The notes under the pieces are model-generated. The model worked only from the letters and a program-made list of their open reading frames with translations, was not told the origin of the DNA and searched no databases. A stretch of DNA of 64,000 bases from an uncultured Clostridia bacterium (GTDB lineage: Bacteria; Bacillota; Clostridia; Oscillospirales; Acutalibacteraceae): the NCBI GenBank assembly GCA_947598155.1, contig CANQFC010000004.1, forward strand, positions 124,001 through 188,000, read 5' to 3'. Positions 46,825 through 55,208 of the stretch are shown here, one piece after another. Within the stretch, counting starts at the first letter, position 1. Every line of letters begins with the position of its first letter. The translations under genes and the position numbers were made by a program.

Positions 46825-48594
46825 TTAACCTACAAAGCTGCCTTCGACGGACTCGCCGGTCTTTTCGGCTTTCTTTTCGGTTACTTCGGCTCTGCGTTTA
46901 AGCACCTGAATAACCTTGTTTTGCTTTGCGCTGTCGTAATTCCAGAACATCAGCGGTATGGTCATAAGCAGATAACCGGCTATATCGAACAGTATGGGTA
47001 TAACTATTATCTTGGACCTTGACGCGTCTACAAACAGAACATCCCAGTTGCTGTTGAAACCGTATTTTAAAAGCAATATCGGGATAATCATACCGATAAG
47101 CGTTGTAACGGGGCCTGTGAACCAGCCGAAAATTCCGGCAAAGCTTTCAAGCCTTTCACCCGAAAGATACATCTGATAGTCGTTGATACGGATTTCCATA
47201 TCGTGGTGAATCGCCATGGGTATAGTATGCGTTACTTCCAAAAGCATCAGCATAGCGACGCATATAATTCCGCAAAGCGTTACATTGTCGCCGCACATCA
47301 AAATGGCCGCAACAACTATGCCGTAGCCTATTGCACGGGTGACATAGTAGAAAATCATAACCTGCTTGTATGAAAACTTCTTTATAAAGTACGGAGTAAA
47401 GAAATCAGGCGGCGTGCCGCAGAATGATACAAGCGAAACTATAAGCCCGTATGAAAGGCCGCTCAAACGCAGGGTGTAAAGATATACGACCGTTGTAAAC
47501 TCAAGCATACCGTTTCCGAGGGAGTCAAGAAGCCCTACAAGGGTCATAACCCATCTGTACTTGTTCCTCATAACGCCGAATATAGCGTCCCAGAAATTGA
47601 TTTGTACTTTTTCTTCTATCGGGGGCTGAGGTATTCTCTCTTTAATTTTGTTTGCAAATATCAAGGTGAGCAACGCAAACGAAATAAAGATTATCGGGAT
47701 AACATATTTGTAAACATTGATGTCTGCCCATTCGTCTTTAAGGAAACCGATAGCCATAGGTATTACAAGAACCATTAAAGAGTTAAGTATATGCGAAAGC
47801 TTTAAGGGGTAAGTTCTTATAAGTATTCTCTCACGCATATTCGGGCTGATGTTCTGCGTGCAGGTTTCAAGGCAGTTTGAGAACCCGAACAGGTTGTAAA
47901 GCGAGAACAGGGCGTTTGCGACCCAAACTCTTGTAACCATATCGTCAATTTTGTAAACGGGAAGCCAACCTATAAGCACAACCATTATGCACTTGGGAAC
48001 AATATCGCAGTAAAGGAAATACTTATATCTTCCGAACTTGGGAACGAGCTTTTTACGCCAGAAAATATTTCTTGAACCTGCCCAGCCGTTCCAAAGTATA
48101 TGCGTGCCGAGCATCTTAATTGCCGACGCCGCCGAAACGCCTCGTATCGAGTTAATCGCCGCAACTACGGTGTTCTGCGGGTTTAAGTAAGGCGTAAAGT
48201 TAAATACCATAAGGAATATGCCTATAATTATTGAGAAGAAGTAGACCGTGTAAAGCCCCCGTTCCTTTCTCTTAGGCAAAAATCCGAGGTTGTCGTTTAT
48301 AATCCAGCCGAGTATGTCCCACAACTTCTGCAAGGGCATATTGATAAGCGCTATTGCAGAGAAGACAACATACGGTAACTGGTAATGATACATTATCAGG
48401 TAGCAGCCCGCCGCAAAGGTTATGTACTCAAGCGCCTTAACGCCCGAGTAGTTACTGCCTACGGCAAGCCAAATATTTAAGTATTCTTTGTACGGAACGT
48501 ATTTGCCCTCCTCGGGCTGGTTCCAATGCGTTTTGATTTCATTGAAAAGCCATTTCGGCTTGTCGAGAAAAGATTTTGTTCCCTTTTCCTCCAT
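46825..48594 (-). CDS. Major facilitator superfamily transporter, 12 helices
   Basis: A 589-residue multispanning protein with about twelve hydrophobic segments and extended N-terminal and C-terminal cytoplasmic ends (the latter rich in Glu and Lys). The overall pattern resembles the GPH/MFS sugar-cation symporters, for example a central cytoplasmic loop near 320-350 (NKIKERIPQPPIEEK), but there is no motif that fixes the substrate. A strong AAGGAGATG site precedes it. It is cotranscribed with the membrane LRR protein. Confidence 0.75.
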   Translation of the reverse strand: MEEKGTKSFLDKPKWLFNEIKTHWNQPEEGKYVPYKEYLNIWLAVGSNYSGVKALEYITFAAGCYLIMYHYQLPYVVFSAIALINMPLQKLWDILGWIINDNLGFLPKRKERGLYTVYFFSIIIGIFLMVFNFTPYLNPQNTVVAAINSIRGVSAASAIKMLGTHILWNGWAGSRNIFWRKKLVPKFGRYKYFLYCDIVPKCIMVVLIGWLPVYKIDDMVTRVWVANALFSLYNLFGFSNCLETCTQNISPNMRERILIRTYPLKLSHILNSLMVLVIPMAIGFLKDEWADINVYKYVIPIIFISFALLTLIFANKIKERIPQPPIEEKVQINFWDAIFGVMRNKYRWVMTLVGLLDSLGNGMLEFTTVVYLYTLRLSGLSYGLIVSLVSFCGTPPDFFTPYFIKKFSYKQVMIFYYVTRAIGYGIVVAAILMCGDNVTLCGIICVAMLMLLEVTHTIPMAIHHDMEIRINDYQMYLSGERLESFAGIFGWFTGPVTTLIGMIIPILLLKYGFNSNWDVLFVDASRSKIIVIPILFDIAGYLLMTIPLMFWNYDSAKQNKVIQVLKRRAEVTEKKAEKTGESVEGSFVG

Positions 48595-48740
48595 AAAATC
48601 ATCTCCTTAAAATTGCTGTTGCTGAAATTATTGTAAATCAGCATAATATATTTTACCATATAAACAGCATCGTTTTCAACAAAATATAGCTTTTTCCACA
48701 TTTTATATATAGTTTATTCAAAGTTTTAGTGCAATATAAC

Positions 48741-48774
48741 AAAATATTGGAGTGAAAACTCACTCCAATATTTT
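48741..48774. terminator. Perfect 15-bp hairpin, terminator of GH30 transcript
   Basis: AAAATATTGGAGTGA and its exact complement flank an AAAC loop. Minus-strand transcripts from the GH30 gene would end here. Confidence 0.8.
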
Positions 48775-48793
48775 AACACGAATTTTAATTTTT

Positions 48794-48929
48794 TTATTTT
48801 ATGCTTATGCTGTCGCCGTTATCTGTTATTTCCGCAAACGCGGGGTGTTCAGCGCCCTTTTTATTGGGCGTATGGAATATCAAAGCCGCCTACAAATATT
48901 CCGAAATTATTTACCCTTGTTCCGAACAT
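48794..48929 (-). pseudogene. Remnant of a gene C-terminus
   Basis: On the minus strand, ATG 48929 opens a frame reading VNNFGIFVGGFDIPYA, then a shift by one base continues as NKKGAEHPAFAEITDNG and ends at a stop at 48794-48796. The joined product (about 45 residues) looks like the end of a protein, but is frameshifted and too short. I do not recognise the family. A dispersed repeat copy abuts its 5' end, consistent with rearrangement. Confidence 0.4.
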
Positions 48930-48975
48930 ATAACTTAGGCAAGAGATGTCCCCGACTCCTGAGGCGGGTTCCATT
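48926..48975 (+). repeat. Copy of the ATGTCCCC dispersed repeat
   Basis: ACATATAACTTAGGCAAGAG then ATGTCCCCG, followed by GAGGCGGGTTCC. Related copies: 40369-40397, 53440-53524, 62354-62451. The rest of 48930-49035 shows no gene. Confidence 0.8.
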
Positions 48976-49035
48976 TACTGTTTTTCATAGTTCGGCAGAC
49001 TCCTTACTGAAAATAATGCGAAAACAACGAATATT

Positions 49036-50565
49036 TTACTCAAAAACGACGGTGGTAATACTCCATTTAGGCATAACGACCGTTTTGATTTTGCCGTTGT
49101 ATGTGTTTACCATTTGTTCATTTTCAGTAGTTGTGTAAATCTGCATTTTGCTGACTCCGTCAACGTCGAATTTGACCTTTCTCTCATCGTCTTCGTTTAC
49201 AAGAACGCAAACGATTTTTCCGTCGGGCGTTTTAAAGGCCGCCGTGCTTACTTCATAAATATTGCGAATGTCTTTATCTTGAGGATCTCCCGATTTCCAA
49301 GTCTTTAAATCATTGACGTTTCGCGTCAGATTAAGCTGACTGCTGCCCGCAGGGATAAACTTGCTGAAATGCGCCAGCGCGTAATATCTTATTGCGATTT
49401 CATAAGATGAAAAATCGTTTGACGCAACTATAAGCCCGTCCGAATAATCTTTTCCGTCCTCGGCAACTCCTTTTTGGTTGACTCCTACCCACGCCGACCA
49501 GCTTGAGGCGTTACAGAGCGATATGTCATTCGCGATAACACGGGCCTGCGTAAGAGCGCCGAAAATAGATTTTGTATCCGCAATACAGGGAAGCTGACAC
49601 CATTCCGACATTTCAATTTTTACGTCGGGCACATTTTCTTTAAGCCATTTTCCGAAATCGTCCTTTCGGTCAATAAAATCGTCCGACCAATAGCTGTGAT
49701 AGCTAAGCGTACCGAGCGATTTCCTGATTGTTTCATCGGAATATATTGCTTTGAACCATTCTTTTGTCTCTTCACCTATGGCGCCGCTTTCAGGCGCAGA
49801 AAGCTTAACGGGCATATTCCGCTTTTGAATTTCCTGCGCAAAGAGCCTATAAAGCTCGTAAATTTCCTCAGAGGTGTAATGGCAGCCCTCCTGAGAGGCA
49901 TTGCCGCCGCCCCAGCCCCACTGCGGCTCGTTTACGGGGCTTATGTACTTAACAGGCACGCCCTTATCAAGAAAGTACTGCGTTATTGTGAGAAAATAAT
50001 CGACGTATGCGCCGTAATTTTCTTTCGGAAGGTTTGAAACGTATTCCTCATCTCCTCCGCTCGCCTTGCCCGAAACCGTCATAGAGTAATGCGGAGAGTT
50101 TGCAAAAAGCACTACCGTATCTACAACGCCGTATGAAAGCGCCAAATCAAGCATTTTCTGCGAATTTGCGTCACGGGTGAAGTCGTATTCGTACTCGCCT
50201 TTTTCCTCGTTCCAAACGTAAAAGCTTTCGGTTGCCCTCCAGCTGTTGTTTATAATGCTGTTGACATTGTCGGCCTCGCCGGCGCCGATATTGTATCTGT
50301 AAATATTAAGGGCAAGGCCGTCCTTGCTGAAAAGCAGTTTTGCGACCTCCTCGGCCTTATCACTTCCGCCGCAAACCTGCGCCCACCAGCAGGCAGACGC
50401 GCCAAATCCGTCAAACGTACCGACGCTGTTTTTCGTATCTACCGTAATTTTTATAGGCCGATGCTCTCTGTATTTACGGTATGCGGCAAACGCCCCGACG
50501 CATATTAGAACTGCCGCCAATAAAACGGATATTGAGCAAATTATCGCTTTCTTTTTATTTTTCAC
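49036..50565 (-). CDS. Glycoside hydrolase family 30 enzyme
   Basis: About 509 residues from GTG 50565, which has AAGGAGG 8 nt upstream (an ATG at 50604 in frame lacks a site). The N-terminus is a signal-anchor helix, so it is exported, membrane-tethered or cleaved. The barrel begins with FDGFGASACWWAQVCGG; the acid/base is Glu213 in PVNEPQWGW and the nucleophile Glu321 in IEMSEWC. A beta-sandwich C-terminal domain (about 400-509) completes the GH30 fold. Closest in style to the endo-beta-1,6-galactanase-like members. The lack of a sortase motif suggests retention by the N-terminal helix. It acts on extracellular glycan. Confidence 0.88.
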   Translation of the reverse strand: MKNKKKAIICSISVLLAAVLICVGAFAAYRKYREHRPIKITVDTKNSVGTFDGFGASACWWAQVCGGSDKAEEVAKLLFSKDGLALNIYRYNIGAGEADNVNSIINNSWRATESFYVWNEEKGEYEYDFTRDANSQKMLDLALSYGVVDTVVLFANSPHYSMTVSGKASGGDEEYVSNLPKENYGAYVDYFLTITQYFLDKGVPVKYISPVNEPQWGWGGGNASQEGCHYTSEEIYELYRLFAQEIQKRNMPVKLSAPESGAIGEETKEWFKAIYSDETIRKSLGTLSYHSYWSDDFIDRKDDFGKWLKENVPDVKIEMSEWCQLPCIADTKSIFGALTQARVIANDISLCNASSWSAWVGVNQKGVAEDGKDYSDGLIVASNDFSSYEIAIRYYALAHFSKFIPAGSSQLNLTRNVNDLKTWKSGDPQDKDIRNIYEVSTAAFKTPDGKIVCVLVNEDDERKVKFDVDGVSKMQIYTTTENEQMVNTYNGKIKTVVMPKWSITTVVFE

Positions 50566-50590
50566 TGTAACTGCCTCCTTAAAAATATAT

Positions 50591-50617
50591 ATAATAACGG
50601 GCAAGCCCTTTATTGAA
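50591..50617 (-). repeat. Copy of the TTCAATAAG repeat
   Basis: The minus strand reads TTCAATAAAGGGCTTGCCCG then TTATTAT, a clear relative of the 6140-6168 repeat. It sits at the 5' side of the GH30 gene. Confidence 0.75.
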
Positions 50618-50628
50618 AACAGAAAAAC

Positions 50629-50655
50629 GCCGTAAACCTAAATTCAGTTTACGGC
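50629..50655 (-). terminator. Terminator of the thioredoxin operon
   Basis: GCCGTAAAC pairs with GTTTACGGC; on the minus strand it is followed by GTTTTTCTGTTTT. Confidence 0.8.
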
Positions 50656-50704
50656 ATTTAAAGTGTATTGTCAAATATTTTTTTATAAAAGTGCCGGCGC
50701 AATA

Positions 50705-51022
50705 CTATTCGTGAGCGCGTACAAAATCTTCTATATCGGATTTTTCTCTGCCGCCTACAAAACGGTCAACCTCTCTGCCGTTTTTAATCAGAACTACTGT
50801 CGGAATACTTAAAATGCCGTAAATCTGAGCAAGCTCGCCCGATTCGTCAACATTTAGCCTGCAAACCTTGTAACCACTGTTCTCTTCCGCAAAAGCGAGT
50901 ATCTCCGCAGAGAGCATTTGGCAAGGGCCGCACCAATCCGCATAAAAATCCAAAAGAACCGGTTTTTCGGATTTTAAAACCTCGTCGCCGTAATTCATAA
51001 AATTTACTTTTTTAATTTCCAT
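50705..51022 (-). CDS. Thioredoxin
   Basis: 105 residues with the active site WCGPCQ (Cys31, Cys34) and the cis-Pro loop GILSIPTVVL. The start overlaps the stop of the FMN reductase gene by one base (TAATG), so the two are coupled. Cytoplasmic thiol-disulfide reductant. No thioredoxin reductase is adjacent; the upstream flavoprotein could be a partner, but that is inference. Confidence 0.94.
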   Translation of the reverse strand: MEIKKVNFMNYGDEVLKSEKPVLLDFYADWCGPCQMLSAEILAFAEENSGYKVCRLNVDESGELAQIYGILSIPTVVLIKNGREVDRFVGGREKSDIEDFVRAHE

Positions 51023-51606
51023 TATCTGACGCTCCTGTAAAGCATAGCAGCTTTCTCTAAATCTGTTTTGTCAACTCCGCATTTATCCGTATTTCTTGCG
51101 AGCATTGTGCCCTTCAGCTCTATGTTAAGGCACGGGAAAAGCGCAAGGAATTGATGCTTAACCACTTCATATCCCACTTCGCCGTCGCCGCCGCTTGTAA
51201 CCATAATAATCGCTTTGCGCTTTTTGCCTGCGGCGTTCATATTTCTGCGGTAACGCGCCTCATAGTAGCGCTGAAAGCGGTCGATAAGCGATTTTAGCGG
51301 AGCGGGCACGCTCATATTATACACAGGAGTCGCAAAAATTATAATATCCGCACTCTCAAATTTTTTAAAAAACTCGTCTAAATCCTTTTTTGAACAGCCG
51401 TCGCACGCCTTGCAGTATCCGCACGCGTTACAGGGTATGGGATTGAGCTCATAGATGTTAACGGTTTCAATCTCCGTTCCCTTGGGGAACTGCCGCAAAA
51501 GCGTTCCGAGAAGCTTTGAGGTATAACCCGACTTTCTCGGCGAGCCGAGAATTGCAAGTACTTTTATGCCGTTGCTGAATTCTTCGCTTTCATAATTTAT
51601 TTCCAT
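51022..51606 (-). CDS. NADPH-dependent FMN reductase / iron-sulfur flavoprotein-like
   Basis: 194 residues of the flavodoxin-like fold. LGSPRKSGYTSKLL near the N-terminus binds FMN phosphate, and ATPVYNMSVPAPLKSLIDRF is the second FMN loop. PCNACGYCKACDGC at about 57-70 has five Cys in the short spacing typical of multimeric flavodoxin and iron-sulfur flavoproteins, so a cluster may be bound. Encoded between an acyl-CoA synthetase and a thioredoxin, on one strand with 24-nt and 1-nt junctions. Electron donor and acceptor are unknown. Confidence 0.82.
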   Translation of the reverse strand: MEINYESEEFSNGIKVLAILGSPRKSGYTSKLLGTLLRQFPKGTEIETVNIYELNPIPCNACGYCKACDGCSKKDLDEFFKKFESADIIIFATPVYNMSVPAPLKSLIDRFQRYYEARYRRNMNAAGKKRKAIIMVTSGGDGEVGYEVVKHQFLALFPCLNIELKGTMLARNTDKCGVDKTDLEKAAMLYRSVR

Positions 51607-51630
51607 TTATTTTTCCTCTGACGTTTATTA

Positions 51631-53394
51631 TTACTTATTATCGGCTGATTCTTCCGTCTGCTCTTCCTTTTTATCCTTTAAATTCGCGTATCTCTTTATT
51701 TTTTGAGTAGTCGTCTTTATGAACGCGCTTTCGCGAATATCAAACTGAGTTATTTTCTTGTAATTCGGGAGCTTTTTATTTACCTCTTTTATTGCTTCGG
51801 CTATTGACTGGCGGATTTCCTCCTGAGTTAACTCCTGCCGTTTAAGATTTTTCTTAATCTGCTCATAATTCGGATAAATTTTCGCGGAGACTGTCATTTC
51901 ATCATTAGTTTCAGCGCCGAAAACAAGGCTTTCCTCGATAACGGGCGAACCGTTCAGGTAAAATTCAACCTCTTCGGGGAAAATATTTTTACCGTTTTTC
52001 GTGACGATAACGTTTTTACATCTGCCCGTAATTTTATAGCAGTTGTTTTCATCAACCGTGCCCAAATCCCCCGTTCGGAACCAGCCGTCCTCGGTTAAAA
52101 CCTCGTCCGTTGCCTTTTGATTGTTGTAATAACCGCTCATAATCATAGGTCCGCGAACCCAAATCTCACCTACGCCCAAGTCATCGGGATTGTGGATTCT
52201 CGCTTCAACATTCGGAAGCGGAGTTCCGACGGAATCCGGCAGCATAAGCTTATCGTTATTGCCTATAACAAGCGGCGAACACTCGGTAAGCCCGTAACCG
52301 ATATATATATCAATACCTATTCTGATAAAGTCTTCGGCAATTCTCGGGTCAAGCGCAGCGGCGCCTGTGATAAGCAATCTGAGCCGACCGCCGAAGGCGT
52401 CAAGAATTTCACCGAAAATCTTTCTGTCAATATCTTTGATACCGACCGTTTTACCGATTGCGGCAGCGGCCTTGCCTATGCCGAATATCAGCTTTCCGCC
52501 TCTTTTATCGTCAAGCTTTTTCATAATTCTGCCGTAGATTTTTTCAATCATAAGCGGAACGGTTACAAAGACTGTTGGCCTTATTTCCTGCATATTTTTC
52601 GTTAAATAGCGCAGACCCTCGCAAAAAGCAATGCACGCGCCCGAATAAATTACCATTAAAAATCCAAGCGTACATTCATAAGTGTGGTGAATGGGAAGAA
52701 CGGACAAAAGCTGATCTTCGGGAACAATTTTTACAACTTCCGAAACGCCCAATATGTCCGAACAGATATTATTCATACTCAAAACCACGCCCTTGGACAC
52801 TCCCGTTGTGCCGGACGTGAAGATAAGAGACGTCATTGCGTCCTTATCAAGCGTTACGCCGTTAAGAAGCTTTTGGCCTTTTTTATAAAGCTCTCTGCCC
52901 TTTTCAAAATATTCGTCAAAGCTTTCGCCCGCCGTGCCGTCAAAACAGACTAATCTTATATTTTCGGGAAGAGAACCGCGCATTTCGGAAAGCCCGGCTA
53001 TATATTTTTCGTCTCCGAAAACCACCGCCGCGCCCGCGTCGTTTATGAATTTTACAATGTCCTGAATCATCAATTCCTTATCGATAGGCACAATAACGTT
53101 ATTACTGCACGTAACCGCGAGATATGTTACAGCCCATTTGTAAGAATTAACGCCGATAACTGCCATCTTTTCCCGTTCGTACCCGTCGGAAATAATGCTG
53201 TTTCCGAGATAATAAATGTCGTGGCGGAATTTTTTGTACGTTATGTCGTAATAAACCCCGTCGCTGTTTTTGAGTTTATATGCGGGGCGGTCTGAATACA
53301 GGCTTTCACTGTTGTCAATAAGTTCTTTAAAGGTTTCTATCCGCTTTACCTCATAAAACGGTTGATTTTTGGGAAATGCCGGTTCATAATTCAT
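51631..53394 (-). CDS. Long-chain acyl-CoA synthetase (AMP-forming)
   Basis: A 587-residue ANL-superfamily enzyme that activates a fatty acid with ATP and CoA. The P-loop SLIFTSGTTGVSKGV is near residue 190, then YIGYGLTECSPLV, and GWFRTGDLGTV with KNVIVTKNGKNIFPEE near the C-terminal domain hinge. Closest to the FadD15-like long-chain group. Basic C-terminal tail and an acidic stretch follow. First gene of a three-gene operon; GAGGTAAG ribosome site before the ATG. Confidence 0.9.
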   Translation of the reverse strand: MNYEPAFPKNQPFYEVKRIETFKELIDNSESLYSDRPAYKLKNSDGVYYDITYKKFRHDIYYLGNSIISDGYEREKMAVIGVNSYKWAVTYLAVTCSNNVIVPIDKELMIQDIVKFINDAGAAVVFGDEKYIAGLSEMRGSLPENIRLVCFDGTAGESFDEYFEKGRELYKKGQKLLNGVTLDKDAMTSLIFTSGTTGVSKGVVLSMNNICSDILGVSEVVKIVPEDQLLSVLPIHHTYECTLGFLMVIYSGACIAFCEGLRYLTKNMQEIRPTVFVTVPLMIEKIYGRIMKKLDDKRGGKLIFGIGKAAAAIGKTVGIKDIDRKIFGEILDAFGGRLRLLITGAAALDPRIAEDFIRIGIDIYIGYGLTECSPLVIGNNDKLMLPDSVGTPLPNVEARIHNPDDLGVGEIWVRGPMIMSGYYNNQKATDEVLTEDGWFRTGDLGTVDENNCYKITGRCKNVIVTKNGKNIFPEEVEFYLNGSPVIEESLVFGAETNDEMTVSAKIYPNYEQIKKNLKRQELTQEEIRQSIAEAIKEVNKKLPNYKKITQFDIRESAFIKTTTQKIKRYANLKDKKEEQTEESADNK

Positions 53395-53439
53395 TTTTCT
53401 TACCTCACATTCTCGGGGAAAAGTTGTTTTTTAATATGT

Positions 53440-53524
53440 GGCCTGCCGCGTTAACGGCGCATCAAGGTGCGGCAACAGCCGATTAGGTGAATCAAAAGTG
53501 GGGACATATTGCCTATGTTATAAG
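53440..53524 (-). repeat. Copy of the dispersed ATGTCCCC repeat with GGCTGTTGCCGC module
   Basis: On the minus strand: ATAACATAGGCAATATGTCC (53498-53524 region), then AATCGGCTGTTGCCGCA (53468-53484) and a GTTAACGCGGCAGGCC end. The same modules, in the same order, occur at 62354-62463. The 170-nt spacer 53395-53563 holds no gene. Confidence 0.75.
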
Positions 53525-53563
53525 TATAACACACCGCACTGGGTTTACGCAAGCCGTCTAATG

Positions 53564-54163
53564 TTACAATTTCAAAGTTTTAACGCTCTCAACCGCATTT
53601 TTGTAATCGTCATAAGTCATATATGAATTGATTATTTTTAAAAGAGAAGACGCGGATATTCTTTCCGGGAGCCCCAAACTTTTTGCAAGCTCTTTTCTGA
53701 TAACGGAGCTTTGCTCCCGTCCGCATACCCCGTCAAGGAAAAAGTCGGTTTTTGTGACGCTTTGAGGCGTTGCCCGCTCGCTTTCATCACAGTCGACCCC
53801 TGCCTTGTGCAACGCTTCGACGATTATTTCTGCGGGAATCCCCTCAACGCCTAATTTACCCTCTTTTGAGGCCTCTGTTTTACGTTTTTCCTTTCCGTAA
53901 ATATCGGGGATATAAACGTTTCTAACGTTTTTACTGTCTGTAATTCCGCTGATAAACGAGCGTATCTGAAAACCTGCCGAATCGGAATCGGTCATAATAA
54001 CTATTCCCCTTGTTTCGGCTAAAAAACGGATAAGCTTTTGTTTTTCTTTATCCCTGAAAACTGCGAAACCGTCGGTTTCAATAATCAACGCGTCAATAAT
54101 TCCCGACAACTTTATTTTGTCGTATTTTCCTTCAACAATAACCGCTTCATTTATTTTAATCAT
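53564..54163 (-). CDS. rnmV: Ribonuclease M5, TOPRIM domain
   Basis: About 199 residues from ATG 54163, with GGTGA overlapping the end of holA. RNase M5 matures 5S rRNA. TOPRIM signatures are AVIVEGKYDK and MTDSDSAGFQIR (DxD). The C-terminal region (LPERISASSLLKIINSYMTYDDY) matches the rnmV-specific extension. In many Firmicutes rnmV is next to rsmA/ksgA; here it ends an operon with holA and comEC. Confidence 0.9.
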   Translation of the reverse strand: MIKINEAVIVEGKYDKIKLSGIIDALIIETDGFAVFRDKEKQKLIRFLAETRGIVIMTDSDSAGFQIRSFISGITDSKNVRNVYIPDIYGKEKRKTEASKEGKLGVEGIPAEIIVEALHKAGVDCDESERATPQSVTKTDFFLDGVCGREQSSVIRKELAKSLGLPERISASSLLKIINSYMTYDDYKNAVESVKTLKL

Positions 54164-54167
54164 AACT

Positions 54168-55208
54168 TCACCGCGCCAATATAAGCGAAAGCTTGACAAT
54201 CAGGCGTTCAAGAACCGTTTCGCCGCTCTGAGCGGTGCTTTTTAAAAGGCGGTCGCTCTCGGAAAAGCAGTCAAAGCATTCTCTTATTTGCGAATCCGAA
54301 AGTCTCGCGGCAAATCTTGCGCCGTTAGTCAGCCTGAATTCCTTATTTTTATAATCGAAAAATTCGGCGGGATAATTTGCGGTTTGACCGCCCGAAATAG
54401 CTGTTTTTGCGCGGTATATATCGACAAACGACATTAAAATTACGGCAAAAACGTCAATCGGCTCAGCTTTGTTCTGCATAAGAGCGTGAAGAAGTTCAAG
54501 GGCGCCTTTTGCGTCGCCGTTAAGTATAAATTTTGAAAGGTCGTACACACGGGCCTCAAGCGAGCGCACGGCTACCTCGTCGATGCACGCTTTTGTAATC
54601 TCATTGCCGCGCCCCGCAAAAAAAGCCGCTTTTTGAGTTTCGTTAAGAAGTATATTCAGTGAATCACCGGCAATTTCAATAAGGTAATTTGCCGATTCAT
54701 TTGACATTTCGCATCCCATCTTCGCGGCATAACCTCTGACTGTTTTGCAAAGACCGTTTCTTGTGTATTTCGCAAAATCAACCGCGCAGGCTTTTTTTGA
54801 AAAAGCGTCTACGACCCATTTGTGTTTTGCGTTCTTTGGGGACAGAGAAATACAGTCCATCCAAAAAATTGTAATTGAAGAATCCGGCTGATTGTCAAGA
54901 AAACCGCCAAGCTGTTCCTTTTGCTCCGCGTTTAAAGAATCAAGAGGAAAATCGTGGGCAATTACTACGGTATAATCGCTCATAAACGGCATACTTAAAG
55001 CGCCCTCGAAAACGTCGTCGAAAGAGTTCTCTTTGCCGTCATATTTTCTCAGGCTGAAGGTTTCGCTCCCCGGAATCACAAACCTTGCGCAGATTTTTTT
55101 TATATAAAACTGCTTGAGGTAATCCTCTTCCCCGAAAAAGAGATAGCAATTATTCATTTGTTTTTCTTTGATTTGTCTTTTTAAATCGTCTTCGTGAATA
55201 AGCGCCAT
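54168..55208 (-). CDS. holA: DNA polymerase III delta subunit
   Basis: 346 residues, clamp-loader subunit that opens the sliding clamp. NNCYLFFGEEDYLKQFYIKKI is the usual N-terminal start, and the C-terminal collar region (IRECFDCFSESDRLLKSTAQSGETVLERLIVKL) is typical. Its ATG overlaps the comEC stop by one base (TAATG). comEC-holA pairing is common in Firmicutes. Confidence 0.93.
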   Translation of the reverse strand: MALIHEDDLKRQIKEKQMNNCYLFFGEEDYLKQFYIKKICARFVIPGSETFSLRKYDGKENSFDDVFEGALSMPFMSDYTVVIAHDFPLDSLNAEQKEQLGGFLDNQPDSSITIFWMDCISLSPKNAKHKWVVDAFSKKACAVDFAKYTRNGLCKTVRGYAAKMGCEMSNESANYLIEIAGDSLNILLNETQKAAFFAGRGNEITKACIDEVAVRSLEARVYDLSKFILNGDAKGALELLHALMQNKAEPIDVFAVILMSFVDIYRAKTAISGGQTANYPAEFFDYKNKEFRLTNGARFAARLSDSQIRECFDCFSESDRLLKSTAQSGETVLERLIVKLSLILAR

